A stretch of DNA of 64,000 nucleotides from Streptomyces oryzae (lineage in GTDB: Bacteria > Actinomycetota > Actinomycetes > Streptomycetales > Streptomycetaceae): NCBI RefSeq assembly GCF_017676365.1, contig NZ_JADKMA010000001.1, forward strand, positions 51,859 through 115,858, read 5' to 3'. Below the pieces are notes generated by a model, which did no database searches, was not told where the DNA came from, and saw nothing but the letters and a program-made list of their open reading frames with translations. A program made the position numbers and the translations under genes. This document shows, piece by piece, positions 17,528-26,054 of the stretch; within the stretch, counting starts at the first letter, position 1; every line of letters begins with the position of its first letter.

Positions 17528-19924
17528 GTGCGGGCAATGGGCCGCTGGATGCGGGCCGATCTGCGGGCGCACCGGGGCGAGGCGCTGTTCCTGGTGCTCG
17601 CCACGGCCGGGATCATCGTTTCGCTGCTGCTGTCGGGCGCCTTCCTCGCGTACGGGGCGAGCCCCTGGCAGCGGGTGTTCACCGAGTCCAACGGCGCTCA
17701 CGTGTGGATCCAGACCACGGCCGACGCCGACGCGGGGGCACTGGCCGGACTCGACGGGGTCGAGTCCGCCTCCCGCCCCTTCAGCACCGCATCCGCCAGC
17801 GTGGAACTCGACGGCACCAGGGCCAGGATCCAGCTCCGCGGTGCGGGACCGACGCCACCGGAGGTGGCCCGTCCCCTCGTGACCGACGGCCGCTGGCTGA
17901 AGGACGACGACTCGGCCGGCGCGGCGGTCGGCGCTGCCGCTGGGAAGGGTCGGGCCTCCGCGGGCACTTCCGGCGAGCACCGGGCGGGCGCGAAAGCCGC
18001 CGACGGCGTCGTACTGGAGAGCTCGGTCGCCCGGGCGCTGTGGGCCGAGCCCGGCGACGTGCTGCACGTCTCCGGGCCCGACGGGAGCGTCCACAACCTC
18101 CGCGTCACCGGTGTCGCGGAGACGGCCGAGGAGCACTACAGCCCGGGCCGCACCCCCGGCGTCGGCTGGGTGCTGCCGAAGGCTCTGCAACGTGTCGCGC
18201 CGGAGTCCGACCAGCTCGAGCAGATCATCGGGCTGCGGCTCGACGACCCGGAGGACACTGACTTCGCGGTCCAGCGCGCTGTCACCGAGCTCGGCGACGA
18301 CCAGATCGTCACCGTCTCCACCTGGCAGCAGGCGCGGCACGACGCCGAGGGCGGCGGCCGGCTCCTCGGGCTGCTCCTCGGCCTCTTCGGACTCAGCGCG
18401 CTGCTCGCCGCCTCGCTCGCGGTGGCCGGGGCCATCAGCACCCGGATCCGGGGCCACCTGCGGGACATCGCGATCCTCAAGGCCATCGGCTTCACCCCCG
18501 GCCAGCTCATCCGCACCTTCCTCCTCGAACACACGGCGCTCGGCCTGCTCGGCGTGGCCTGCGGCGCCCTGCTCACCGAGACCCTCGGCCCGCGGATGCC
18601 GGGCCGGCTCGGGGAGGCGATGCGGCTGTGGCAGGCGCTCCCGGCCCACGCCTGGGTGCCGCTGGCGATCCCGCTCGGCGCGCTGCTCCTGATCACCGGC
18701 ACGACGGCGCTGGCCGCCTGGCGGGTCGGCCGCGTATCGCCGGTGCCGGTCGCCCGCCCCGCGACGCCCGCCGTGCGCCGGATGCCCGGAACGGTACGGC
18801 GCGCCCTCGGGCTGCGGCTGCCGCCCGCGCTCGTACTCGGCTGGAGGGGAGCCTTCCACTCCCGTGCGCGGTCCTGCGCGGCGGTCGCGCGGCTGGCCGT
18901 GCCCCTGCTGCTGATCACCGTCGTCCTCGGCGCGTGGACCACCCTGGACCGGCTGGAGCACAACCCGGAGAAGGCGGGCATCCCCGCCGCACTCACCGTA
19001 CGCGGCGACGGGCTGGACGACGACGCCGTACGGCGGATGCTCACCGACCGGCCGGAGGTCTCAGCGGCCTACCCGGGAGCCGAGGCCAAGGCCCTGGTGC
19101 CCGGCCAGACCAGCACGATCACGCTGCGCGGCCTCGGCAAGGACCGGGACCCCTACCCCCTCACCATCCCCGAGGGACGCGCCCCCCACCGGTCCCACGA
19201 GGCGGTCGCCGGGCAGGGGCTGCTCGATCTGCTGCATGTGAAGGTCGGCGACTGGGTGCGGGTGACGGTCGGCGGCGACCCGCAGGTGCTGCACATCGTC
19301 GGGCGCAGCATCGAGCCCGAGGACGACGGCAGGGTGCTCTCGACCACCCTGGACACGCTGCGCGATGGCGGTGTCGCACCGCACCCCGGCTTCTACCACC
19401 TCGTCCTGGACGAGGACGCCGACCCCGCCGCCGTCGCCGCCGGGCTCTCGTCGGCAGCCGATGGACGGCTGGACGTCAGGGAGATCCCCAACCCGGTGCA
19501 CGAACTGTCCGCCGTACGCGGGGTGCTGGGCGGGCTGGTCACCGTGCTGGCGCTGATCGGGCTGGCCGAGCTGTCCACGACGATCGCCGCCGGGGTACGG
19601 GACCGCCGCCGGGACCTGCTGGCCCTCAAAGCCATCGGACTGACGCCGCGGCAGATCATCGCCGTGATCGTGGCCGGGACCGGCTTCACCGCACTGGCCG
19701 CAGCGCTGGTCGGAACCCCCGTCGGCGTCCTCGTGTCGGGGTGGCTGATCGACCTGCAGGGCCGCTCCAGCGGCATCGGCGCCGGAATCGCCCAACAGCC
19801 CCCGCTCACGGCGCTGTTCGTCCTGGTCGGCGCCGTGGTGCTGGGCGCGGTCGCCGTCTCCTTGCTCCCGGCCTCCCGCGCCGTACGGCAGCGACTCGCC
19901 GACACCCTCGGCGACTCGCTCTGA
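17528..19924 (+). CDS. FtsX-like ABC transporter permease
   Basis: A 798-aa permease with two FtsX repeats. An N-terminal helix (FLVLATAGIIVSLLLSGAFL) is followed by an extracytoplasmic domain of about 220 residues. A three-helix FtsX module (LRDIAILKAIGFTPGQLI) comes next, then a second extracytoplasmic domain, and a final three-helix module near 640-780 (LLALKAIGLTPRQIIAVIV). This is the duplicated FtsX architecture common in Gram-positive resistance or lipoprotein-handling systems. The start GTG is 4 bp after the ATPase gene. The substrate is unknown; efflux of a hydrophobic or peptide compound is the usual guess. Confidence 0.88.
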   Translation: MRAMGRWMRADLRAHRGEALFLVLATAGIIVSLLLSGAFLAYGASPWQRVFTESNGAHVWIQTTADADAGALAGLDGVESASRPFSTASASVELDGTRARIQLRGAGPTPPEVARPLVTDGRWLKDDDSAGAAVGAAAGKGRASAGTSGEHRAGAKAADGVVLESSVARALWAEPGDVLHVSGPDGSVHNLRVTGVAETAEEHYSPGRTPGVGWVLPKALQRVAPESDQLEQIIGLRLDDPEDTDFAVQRAVTELGDDQIVTVSTWQQARHDAEGGGRLLGLLLGLFGLSALLAASLAVAGAISTRIRGHLRDIAILKAIGFTPGQLIRTFLLEHTALGLLGVACGALLTETLGPRMPGRLGEAMRLWQALPAHAWVPLAIPLGALLLITGTTALAAWRVGRVSPVPVARPATPAVRRMPGTVRRALGLRLPPALVLGWRGAFHSRARSCAAVARLAVPLLLITVVLGAWTTLDRLEHNPEKAGIPAALTVRGDGLDDDAVRRMLTDRPEVSAAYPGAEAKALVPGQTSTITLRGLGKDRDPYPLTIPEGRAPHRSHEAVAGQGLLDLLHVKVGDWVRVTVGGDPQVLHIVGRSIEPEDDGRVLSTTLDTLRDGGVAPHPGFYHLVLDEDADPAAVAAGLSSAADGRLDVREIPNPVHELSAVRGVLGGLVTVLALIGLAELSTTIAAGVRDRRRDLLALKAIGLTPRQIIAVIVAGTGFTALAAALVGTPVGVLVSGWLIDLQGRSSGIGAGIAQQPPLTALFVLVGAVVLGAVAVSLLPASRAVRQRLADTLGDSL

Positions 19925-20150
19925 CGGGGCTGTGGCTGCTGGCCGGTCGCACCGCCACAGCCGGGCCGCGCGACCGCGCGGCTCACCACCGACCTGCACC
20001 TGGTCGCCGGTGAGCCGGTCGGCCCGCTCGCCTCATACGTCGAGCTCCTGGAGACCGCCAACGACATCGCCGTACGACAGCCGCCGACCGCCTGGATGTT
20101 CCCGGAACGTGGACCTGACCATGCACCTGCTGCTGTTCCCCGAGGCCCGA
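19925..20150. other. Intergenic stretch with a possible short gene remnant
   Basis: A frame running from about 19977 reads TTDLHLVAGEPVGPLASYVE and continues with a protein-like composition for roughly 55 residues, but it has no start, no ribosome site and no recognised family. It may be the tail of a decayed gene or chance. Nothing else is seen between the FtsX stop and the convergent secreted-protein gene. Confidence 0.25.
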
Positions 20151-20993
20151 TCAGAGCGCTCCGGCTCGAACAGGTACCGGCAGCGGTGAGTTGCATGTGG
20201 GGCACTTGTGGTGGATCTGGCGGAGCAGCCGGGTGAGACTCTCGATTCCTGGCGGGCCGAAGGAGACTGTCATCGCGATCTCGGCGCTGAGCCGGTAGGA
20301 GTCCTCGTTGCGGACATCCGTGAACCACCACAACACCGGGGCCAGTGTGCCGAGTTGGGCCGGAAGCTCCTGCTCGTGCTGCATGGCCCAGCGGTAGAGG
20401 TCGGTCAGCTGTTTGAAGCGCTGTTCCGAAGGGGTGGGTCGCAGGCCGAACTCCGCCCGGGCTACCCGGTCGCCGTGATCCAGGGAGGTCTGCTCCGCCG
20501 TGCTCCATTCCTTGTCGTGCCGGGGGCGTGCGGCGAGGCGGCCGGCCGCCAGATCCGTCAGATAGGTGGACCAGCGCACGGCACCGGGGTTGCCGTACAC
20601 ATCCGCTTCCGGGTCGCGGCCACGAGCCAGCCCCCGCTCCATCGCCTCCATCAGGCCCGCGTTCGTCACCGACATCCACGTGCCCGAACCGCCGAGCCCC
20701 CGGTCCCGCGCGGCTGACATCACTCCCGCGATCGCCGCCCAGCGCCGGAAGCCGGGCTCGAACGCGGGGCCGTGCTGCCGTTGCAGTTCGCGGACCATCT
20801 CCACCCGGTCCGCCATGGACAGACGCTCCAGCTCGGCCAGGTCGCAGCGCAGCGTTGTCGCGCAGTCCGCTGCCGGGGCCTTGAGCCGGGCGGCGGAGGC
20901 GGACGGCACGGGTCCGGCGAGCATGGCCAGCAACGCCAGCGCCACCACGACGGCCCGAGCCGGTGCCGACCACAGCAGCTGACTCCTGTGCAT
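20151..20993 (-). CDS. Secreted protein of unknown function with a C-terminal CxxC
   Basis: A 280-aa protein with a clear Sec signal peptide (hydrophobic AVVVALALLAMLAGPVPSASA, cleavage after about residue 34). The mature part is helical and charged, with two cysteines near its N-terminus (ADCATTLRCD) and a CPTC pair in the last 20 residues (HHKCPTCNSPLP), which could bind metal or form a disulfide. I do not recognise a family. It is a single gene, convergent with the FtsX permease and not in an evident operon. Confidence 0.65.
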   Translation of the reverse strand: MHRSQLLWSAPARAVVVALALLAMLAGPVPSASAARLKAPAADCATTLRCDLAELERLSMADRVEMVRELQRQHGPAFEPGFRRWAAIAGVMSAARDRGLGGSGTWMSVTNAGLMEAMERGLARGRDPEADVYGNPGAVRWSTYLTDLAAGRLAARPRHDKEWSTAEQTSLDHGDRVARAEFGLRPTPSEQRFKQLTDLYRWAMQHEQELPAQLGTLAPVLWWFTDVRNEDSYRLSAEIAMTVSFGPPGIESLTRLLRQIHHKCPTCNSPLPVPVRAGAL

Positions 20994-21200
20994 GGGGCTC
21001 CCCTCTTCAGGGGCCGCCGTTGCAGAGCCCCGCGTAACAGGTTCCAGCAGATTTCAGCACTTTGTGCCTCAACTGCCCAGAGCGCACGTCTGTTCGGCTG
21101 ACGAGGACACCCGCCGGGCGCACACGGTCGGGTGCTGCGCGGGCCGGTGGACGCCCGACGTGACCGCTCTCCGGGCCACCGGGCGCGCGGAGGCAGACCT

Positions 21201-21226
21201 GGAGCCGTACCGGCCCGCACGGCTCC
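21201..21226 (-). terminator. Stem-loop terminator of the MFS gene
   Basis: An 8-bp perfect stem (GGAGCCGT at 21201-21208 with ACGGCTCC at 21219-21226) and a 10-nt loop lies about 50 bases past the stop codon of the leftward transporter gene. Confidence 0.6.
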
Positions 21227-21277
21227 TCGGGGGGTGGACGGGGGGCGGACGCACCAGCGCGCCCGCCCGCCCGCCGG

Positions 21278-22654
21278 TCACCGCTCCAACTCCTCCTTGG
21301 CCCGCTCCGGCAGCCGCAGATACACCAGCGCGGACAGCAGGCACAGCACGGCCACGTACCACGGGAAGGCGTCCGGCAGCTCCAGCTCCTCGAAGAGGGT
21401 GCCGACGTAGGGTGCGGTGCCGCCGAAGAGGGCCACGGCCAGCGAGTAGGGGAAGCCGATGCCGGCGGCCCGCACCCGGGCGGGGAAGACCTCGGCGTTC
21501 ACCGCGGCGGCGATCGCCGTGTAGCCCGTGAGCAGCACCATCCCGGCGCACTGCACCAGCAGCAGCGAGACGAAGGAATCGCTGACCGCGCGCAGCAGCG
21601 GGACGACCAGGACGGCGAACCCGATCGCGAAGGCCAGCAGCAGCGGCTTGCGGCCCACCCGGTCGGACAGCAGCCCGCCCAGCGGCTGGAGCAGCATGAA
21701 GAACACCAGCGAGATCGTCCCGGCAACGAGCGCATCGCCCTTGTCGAGACCGGCGCTGACCTGCGCGTACGTCGGCAGGTACGAGGTCCAGACGTAGTAG
21801 GCGATGGTGCCGCCGGCTGTGATCCCCACGATCAGCAGGGACTCGCGGGGGTGGCTGCGCAGCGCGTCGAAGAGGCCGGGACGCGGTCCGCCGGCGTGCT
21901 TCTCGCTCCGTGTCTCCTGCGCCCCGCGCCGCACCCAGAAGCCGACCAGGCTCAACAGTGCGCCGATCACGAACGGGGCCCGCCAGCCCCACTGGTGCAT
22001 CTGGCCGTCGTCCAGCGTGGAGACGAACAGCGCGGCGATGCCGGAGGCGACCAACTGGCCCGCAGTCGTCGACACGTACTGGAAGCTGGAGAACAGCCCG
22101 CGCCTGCCCGGTCCCGCCGACTCCACCAGGAAGGTCGTGGAGGCGGCGAACTCCCCGCCCACGGACAGCCCTTGCACGAGCCTGGCCACCACCAGCACCA
22201 CCGGCCCGAACACTCCGGCGACCGCGTAGGTCGGGGTGACCGCCACCAGCAGGCTGCTGCCGCCCATGAGCAGAATCGTCAGCGTCAGCGCGGCCCGTCG
22301 CCCGGCCCGGTCGGCGACCGCCCCCAACAGCAGTCCGCCCACCGGCCGCATGAAGAAGCCGACGGCGAAGACGGCGAAGGTGGACAGCAGCGGAACCAGC
22401 GAACTGCCCGCACCCTTCGGGAAGATCTCATCCGCGATGTAGACGGCGAGGAACGAGTAGGCGAACCAGTCGTACCACTCCACGCCGTTTCCGATGGAGG
22501 CCGCCACCAACTGCCGCCCCCGGCCCCGGTGCCACCGGCCGCTCTCCCCGAACCGCCGTCCCGGCTCCGGCTCCTGGGCTCTCTCCTGGTCCCGGTCCCC
22601 GGACTTTCCGGCCTCCCGGGCCGTCTCCTGCGGCTGCTCCCTCGACTGCGTCAT
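21278..22654 (-). CDS. MFS transporter, metabolite:H+ symporter (ProP/ShiA) family
   Basis: A 458-aa 12-helix carrier. A charged N-terminal tail of about 45 residues precedes ASIGNGVEWYDWFAYSFLA, the signature of the metabolite:H+ symporter subfamily (proline/betaine, shikimate, alpha-ketoglutarate carriers). The loop DRAGRRAALT and later GRKPLLLAFAI follow the family pattern. The start ATG at 22654 has GGAGAGGA upstream; a longer in-frame opening would begin in non-conserved sequence. It lies downstream of the two-component genes on the same strand, with a 127-bp gap, so the link to that system is uncertain. Whether it takes up an osmolyte cannot be told. Confidence 0.87.
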   Translation of the reverse strand: MTQSREQPQETAREAGKSGDRDQERAQEPEPGRRFGESGRWHRGRGRQLVAASIGNGVEWYDWFAYSFLAVYIADEIFPKGAGSSLVPLLSTFAVFAVGFFMRPVGGLLLGAVADRAGRRAALTLTILLMGGSSLLVAVTPTYAVAGVFGPVVLVVARLVQGLSVGGEFAASTTFLVESAGPGRRGLFSSFQYVSTTAGQLVASGIAALFVSTLDDGQMHQWGWRAPFVIGALLSLVGFWVRRGAQETRSEKHAGGPRPGLFDALRSHPRESLLIVGITAGGTIAYYVWTSYLPTYAQVSAGLDKGDALVAGTISLVFFMLLQPLGGLLSDRVGRKPLLLAFAIGFAVLVVPLLRAVSDSFVSLLLVQCAGMVLLTGYTAIAAAVNAEVFPARVRAAGIGFPYSLAVALFGGTAPYVGTLFEELELPDAFPWYVAVLCLLSALVYLRLPERAKEELER

Positions 22655-22781
22655 CGATCGGTGTCCTCTCCGGCGCTCTTGCTGTGCCACCGGGTAACCC
22701 GACGCAACTGCACCTCCATTCCTGCACACCGGCCCCGTCCCGCCATGCGGACACGGTGCCGGCCCGCCGACCGGAGGGCGG

Positions 22782-24224
22782 CTAAGCGCGGGGGGCTGTC
22801 GCCCCGCCGGGGCCCTGCACCGGTGTGCCGAGGGAGAAGCCGATGACGGCGCCGCCGCCGGGGCGGTTGCGGGCGTAGGTGGTGCCGTCGTGCGCGGTGG
22901 CGACGGCTTGGACGATGGCCAGGCCGAGGCCGGATCCGGGCAGGCTGCGGGCGGCCTCGGCACGGTAGAACCGGTCGAAGATGCGCGGCAGGTCGGCCTC
23001 CGCGAGGCCGGGGCCGCGGTCGCGTACCTCGACGCTCGGGCCGGCCACCACGGCCTCGATGGGCTCGTCGCCGCCCTGGTCGAACTTGGCGGCGTTCTCC
23101 AGCAGGTTGGAGACGGCGCGGTGCAGCGCGGCGGGGCGGGCCCGGACCACGGTGTCGTCCGCGTGTACGACGATGTCGCGGCCGGTGCGGCGGCGGGCGA
23201 GAGCAGCGGCCTTCTCGACCGCCTCGGCCAGCGGCACCTCGACGGGTTCCTCGCTGTCGCGGTGGCCGACGGCCAGCTCGATCAGCTCATTGACGAGGTC
23301 GGTCAGCTCGCGGGTCTCGCTCTGCATGTCGCTGATGAGGGTGGCCCTCGCCGCTTCCGGCAGGTCGTCGATGCGGTCGAGCAGCTCGGCGTTGGTCCGC
23401 AGCGACGTCAGCGGGGTGCGCAGCTCGTGTCCGGCATCCTGGACCAGCCGGCGCTGGAGCTCTTCGGAGTCGGCCAGCCGGCCGAGCATGTCGTCGAACG
23501 CACGGCCCAGCCGGCCGACTTCGTCCTTGCCTGCGGCGGGGACGTGTACGTCGAGCCTGCGGCTCGCGGCGACGCCCTCGGCGACCCCGGTGAGCCGTAC
23601 CAGCCGCCGGGTGATGCGGCGGGCGAGCCACCACCCCAGGATCCCGGAGCCGCTGATGACCGCTGCGGCCAGCAGCGTGGTGCGCTGCTGCAGGTTGTCG
23701 AGGAGGTCTTCGGTGTCGCTGAACTGCTGGGCGACCTGCACAGCGCCGCGGCCGTCGCCGAGTGCGACGGTGGCCACGCGGAAGTGTTCGCCGGCGATCG
23801 TGGCCTGGTGGCGCACGGTGCGGCCCGGCTTGATGTCGGTTGCGGCCCGGCGGTCCTGGTGGGTCACCGGCAGCGCTGGGCTGCCCCGGTCGGCGACCGT
23901 GCCGCCGGGGCCGAGGACCTGGACGTCGGTGCGCATGCGGCGGGTCAGCTCATCGCGGGGGCCGTCGTGGTCGGGGTCGGAGCTGTAGTAGTCGTGCGGC
24001 GACAGGTGTTGCTGCTCGACCTGGTGGACGAGGTCACCGACGACGCCGTGGAAGATGCGGTCCTGGTCGACACGGACCATGCGGGCCGCGGCGTCGTAGC
24101 TGAGAAAGCCGACCAGCATGGTCACGAGCGAGGCGATGGCGGCGAAGGACAGCGCGAAGACGGTCCGCAGGCTGCGGCGTGGTCGCAGCCGTGCGAGGCG
24201 GGGCCCTGCAGCCGTCATGGTCAT
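22782..24224 (-). CDS. Sensor histidine kinase (MprB-like)
   Basis: A 480-aa membrane kinase. TM1 is at about residues 22-44, an extracytoplasmic domain of about 135 residues follows, and TM2 is at about 184-202. A HAMP segment (LARRITRRLVRLTGVAEGVA) comes next. The HisKA motif is DAGHELRTPLTSL with the phosphoacceptor His266, and a HATPase_c domain carries N-box NLLENAAKF, VRDRGPGL and GSGLGLAIVQ. Its start ATG overlaps the regulator stop by 4 bp. It would autophosphorylate on an envelope signal and phosphorylate the partner response regulator. Confidence 0.93.
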   Translation of the reverse strand: MTMTAAGPRLARLRPRRSLRTVFALSFAAIASLVTMLVGFLSYDAAARMVRVDQDRIFHGVVGDLVHQVEQQHLSPHDYYSSDPDHDGPRDELTRRMRTDVQVLGPGGTVADRGSPALPVTHQDRRAATDIKPGRTVRHQATIAGEHFRVATVALGDGRGAVQVAQQFSDTEDLLDNLQQRTTLLAAAVISGSGILGWWLARRITRRLVRLTGVAEGVAASRRLDVHVPAAGKDEVGRLGRAFDDMLGRLADSEELQRRLVQDAGHELRTPLTSLRTNAELLDRIDDLPEAARATLISDMQSETRELTDLVNELIELAVGHRDSEEPVEVPLAEAVEKAAALARRRTGRDIVVHADDTVVRARPAALHRAVSNLLENAAKFDQGGDEPIEAVVAGPSVEVRDRGPGLAEADLPRIFDRFYRAEAARSLPGSGLGLAIVQAVATAHDGTTYARNRPGGGAVIGFSLGTPVQGPGGATAPRA

Positions 24225-24910
24225 GTCTCCCGGAGGGTGTAGCCGACGCCGCGGACGGAGTGGATCAGGTCCGGCTGTCCCGGCTGGTCGAGCTTGCGGC
24301 GGAGATAGCCGATGTAGACAGCCAGGTTCTTGGAGCCGGGACCGAAGTCGTAGCCCCAGATGCGGTCGTAGATGGTGCCGTGCTCCAGGACCCGGCCGGC
24401 GTTGCGGACCAGCAGCTCCAGCAGGTTGAACTCGGTGCGGGTCAGCTCAAGCTCCCGCCCGCCGCGCCAGGCACGGCGGGCATGCACATCCAGGCGGATC
24501 CCGGCCGCCTCGATGATCCCGTCGTCTGCTTCGGGGCCCGCCGGGGTGGCGCGGCGGAGCAGCGCCCGCAGCCGGGCGAAGACCTCTCCGGCGTCGAACG
24601 GCTTGGGCACGTAGTCGTCGGCACCGGCGTCCAGCCCGGCGATCCGGTCACTGGTCTCCACCCGGGCGGTGAGCATCAGGACCGGAGTGCGGTCGCCCGC
24701 CTCGCGCAGCACCCGGCACACCTGCAGGCCGTCGATGCCGGGCATCATCACATCGAGCACCACCACGTCCGGGCGTTCCCTGTGCACGGCCGCCAGCGCC
24801 TGCACCCCGTCCGGCACGGCCGTGACCTGGTAGCCCTCCAGCGCCAGGGCCCGCTCCAGGGCCTGGCGGATGGCGCGGTCGTCCTCGGCGAGCAGCACGG
24901 TCTTGGTCAC
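24221..24910 (-). CDS. OmpR-family response regulator (MprA-like)
   Basis: A 229-aa two-domain regulator. The receiver has acidic residues in LLAEDDRA, the phosphoacceptor Asp53 in VVVLDVMMPGIDG and Lys in YVPKPFD. The C-terminal winged helix (about 130-225) has the trans-activation region LTRTEFNLLELLVRNAGRVL and ends VRGVGYTL. It is co-transcribed with the histidine kinase and is divergent from the GtrA/glycosyltransferase operon, 175 bp away, so control of that operon is a reasonable inference. Confidence 0.94.
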   Translation of the reverse strand: MTKTVLLAEDDRAIRQALERALALEGYQVTAVPDGVQALAAVHRERPDVVVLDVMMPGIDGLQVCRVLREAGDRTPVLMLTARVETSDRIAGLDAGADDYVPKPFDAGEVFARLRALLRRATPAGPEADDGIIEAAGIRLDVHARRAWRGGRELELTRTEFNLLELLVRNAGRVLEHGTIYDRIWGYDFGPGSKNLAVYIGYLRRKLDQPGQPDLIHSVRGVGYTLRET

Positions 24911-25085
24911 CTGGCAAGTGTGCCGGTGCCCGCCGCCTCGCGGCAGCGCAGCACGAGCCGTGGCAGCTGCTTCTTACCGAGCTCTCACCTGGTTTCTCAC
25001 CGCCGTCTCACCCTCACCACGGGGGCGGCTTACCCGGTGTGGCCAGCGTGGTCGCATGCCGCCACCACATGAGGAGCCCGCGAGG

Positions 25086-26054
25086 ATGCCGTTCCGGGAA
25101 GCCGGCCACGGCGCCGTCTGCACGAACGACCGCATCACCGCTGCGCCGCCCGGCCGGGCTGGGCCGCTGCGCCGCCTCAGCGCGCCGGGCGGCGCCCGGC
25201 TCCGCTGCGAGGTGACCTTCGCCGGTGACGCGACGGGCGGCACGGGCGGCACGGGTGGTACCCCATGGGTCACGGACGGCATCCCGCAGGCCCTCCGCGC
25301 TGCTGCCGCGGGCTGCCGCCCGTACCCGGCGGCCGTCCCGTACCGCGCGACTCCGGCCCACGATCCGGGCAGCGCGGTGCCGGAAGGGCTGCGGCTGCCG
25401 GGGCGCCTGGTGCGCTGCGCGCCACGCGGGGTCGCGGACCTGCCGTGCGCCTCCCGAAGGAGGTACGCGGACCGGTCGAAGCCGGCGGTGCGCGAGAGGC
25501 TCCGCTTCCTGCGGCGTCCGGCTGCCCTGCGCAGGGCCCGGCCGGCCGTGCGGATGGTGGCCTTCGCGCTGATCGGCCTGTCGGGCCTCGCACCCAACCT
25601 GGTAGTGCTGCACCTGCTGGTGGGTGCGGGTACGCCGTACCTGCCGGCCGAAGCGGTGGCCAACCAGTTCGGCGTCGCCTGGAACTTCCTGCTCATCGAG
25701 GCACTGCTCTTCCCGCACCGCCGCAGCCACCGGCACTGGGCCGACCGCGCCGGCCGCTTCGCCCTGCTGGCCAACGCGGACCTGCTGCTGCGCATCCCGC
25801 TGAGCGCCCTCCTGGTGCAGCAGCTGGGACTTGCCGTCCTCCCGGCCACCGCGCTGGCGCTCGCGGTGACGTGCGCCCTGCGGTTCGCCGCCACGGAGGT
25901 ACTCGTCTACCTGCCCCGCAGCCGACGCCCTCCGGCCCCCGGACGGCAGCCGCTCTCCGCCAGGCCCTCTCAACCCGCCAGGCTCTCTCCGCTTTGCAAG
26001 TCCTCTCTGCTCCGCAAGCGCCCCTCGCCGCTGACGAAAGGGGAAAACCGATGA
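25086..26054 (+). CDS. GtrA-like membrane protein with a vestigial glycosyltransferase linker
   Basis: A 322-aa protein. Residues from about 156 to 285 form a four-helix GtrA domain (MVAFALIGLSGLAPNLVVL; NQFGVAWNFLLIEALLFPHR), associated with flipping or moving polyprenyl-linked sugars for surface glycans. Residues 118-155 resemble the linker that follows the catalytic domain in dolichol-phosphate-mannose synthase/GtrA fusions (RYADRSKPAVRERLRFLRR). Residues 1-115 are low-complexity and show no GT2 motifs, so the enzyme part seems lost. Start at ATG 25086, with GAGGAG 9 nt upstream; its stop overlaps the next ATG. A shorter GtrA-only start is possible. Confidence 0.72.
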   Translation: MPFREAGHGAVCTNDRITAAPPGRAGPLRRLSAPGGARLRCEVTFAGDATGGTGGTGGTPWVTDGIPQALRAAAAGCRPYPAAVPYRATPAHDPGSAVPEGLRLPGRLVRCAPRGVADLPCASRRRYADRSKPAVRERLRFLRRPAALRRARPAVRMVAFALIGLSGLAPNLVVLHLLVGAGTPYLPAEAVANQFGVAWNFLLIEALLFPHRRSHRHWADRAGRFALLANADLLLRIPLSALLVQQLGLAVLPATALALAVTCALRFAATEVLVYLPRSRRPPAPGRQPLSARPSQPARLSPLCKSSLLRKRPSPLTKGENR

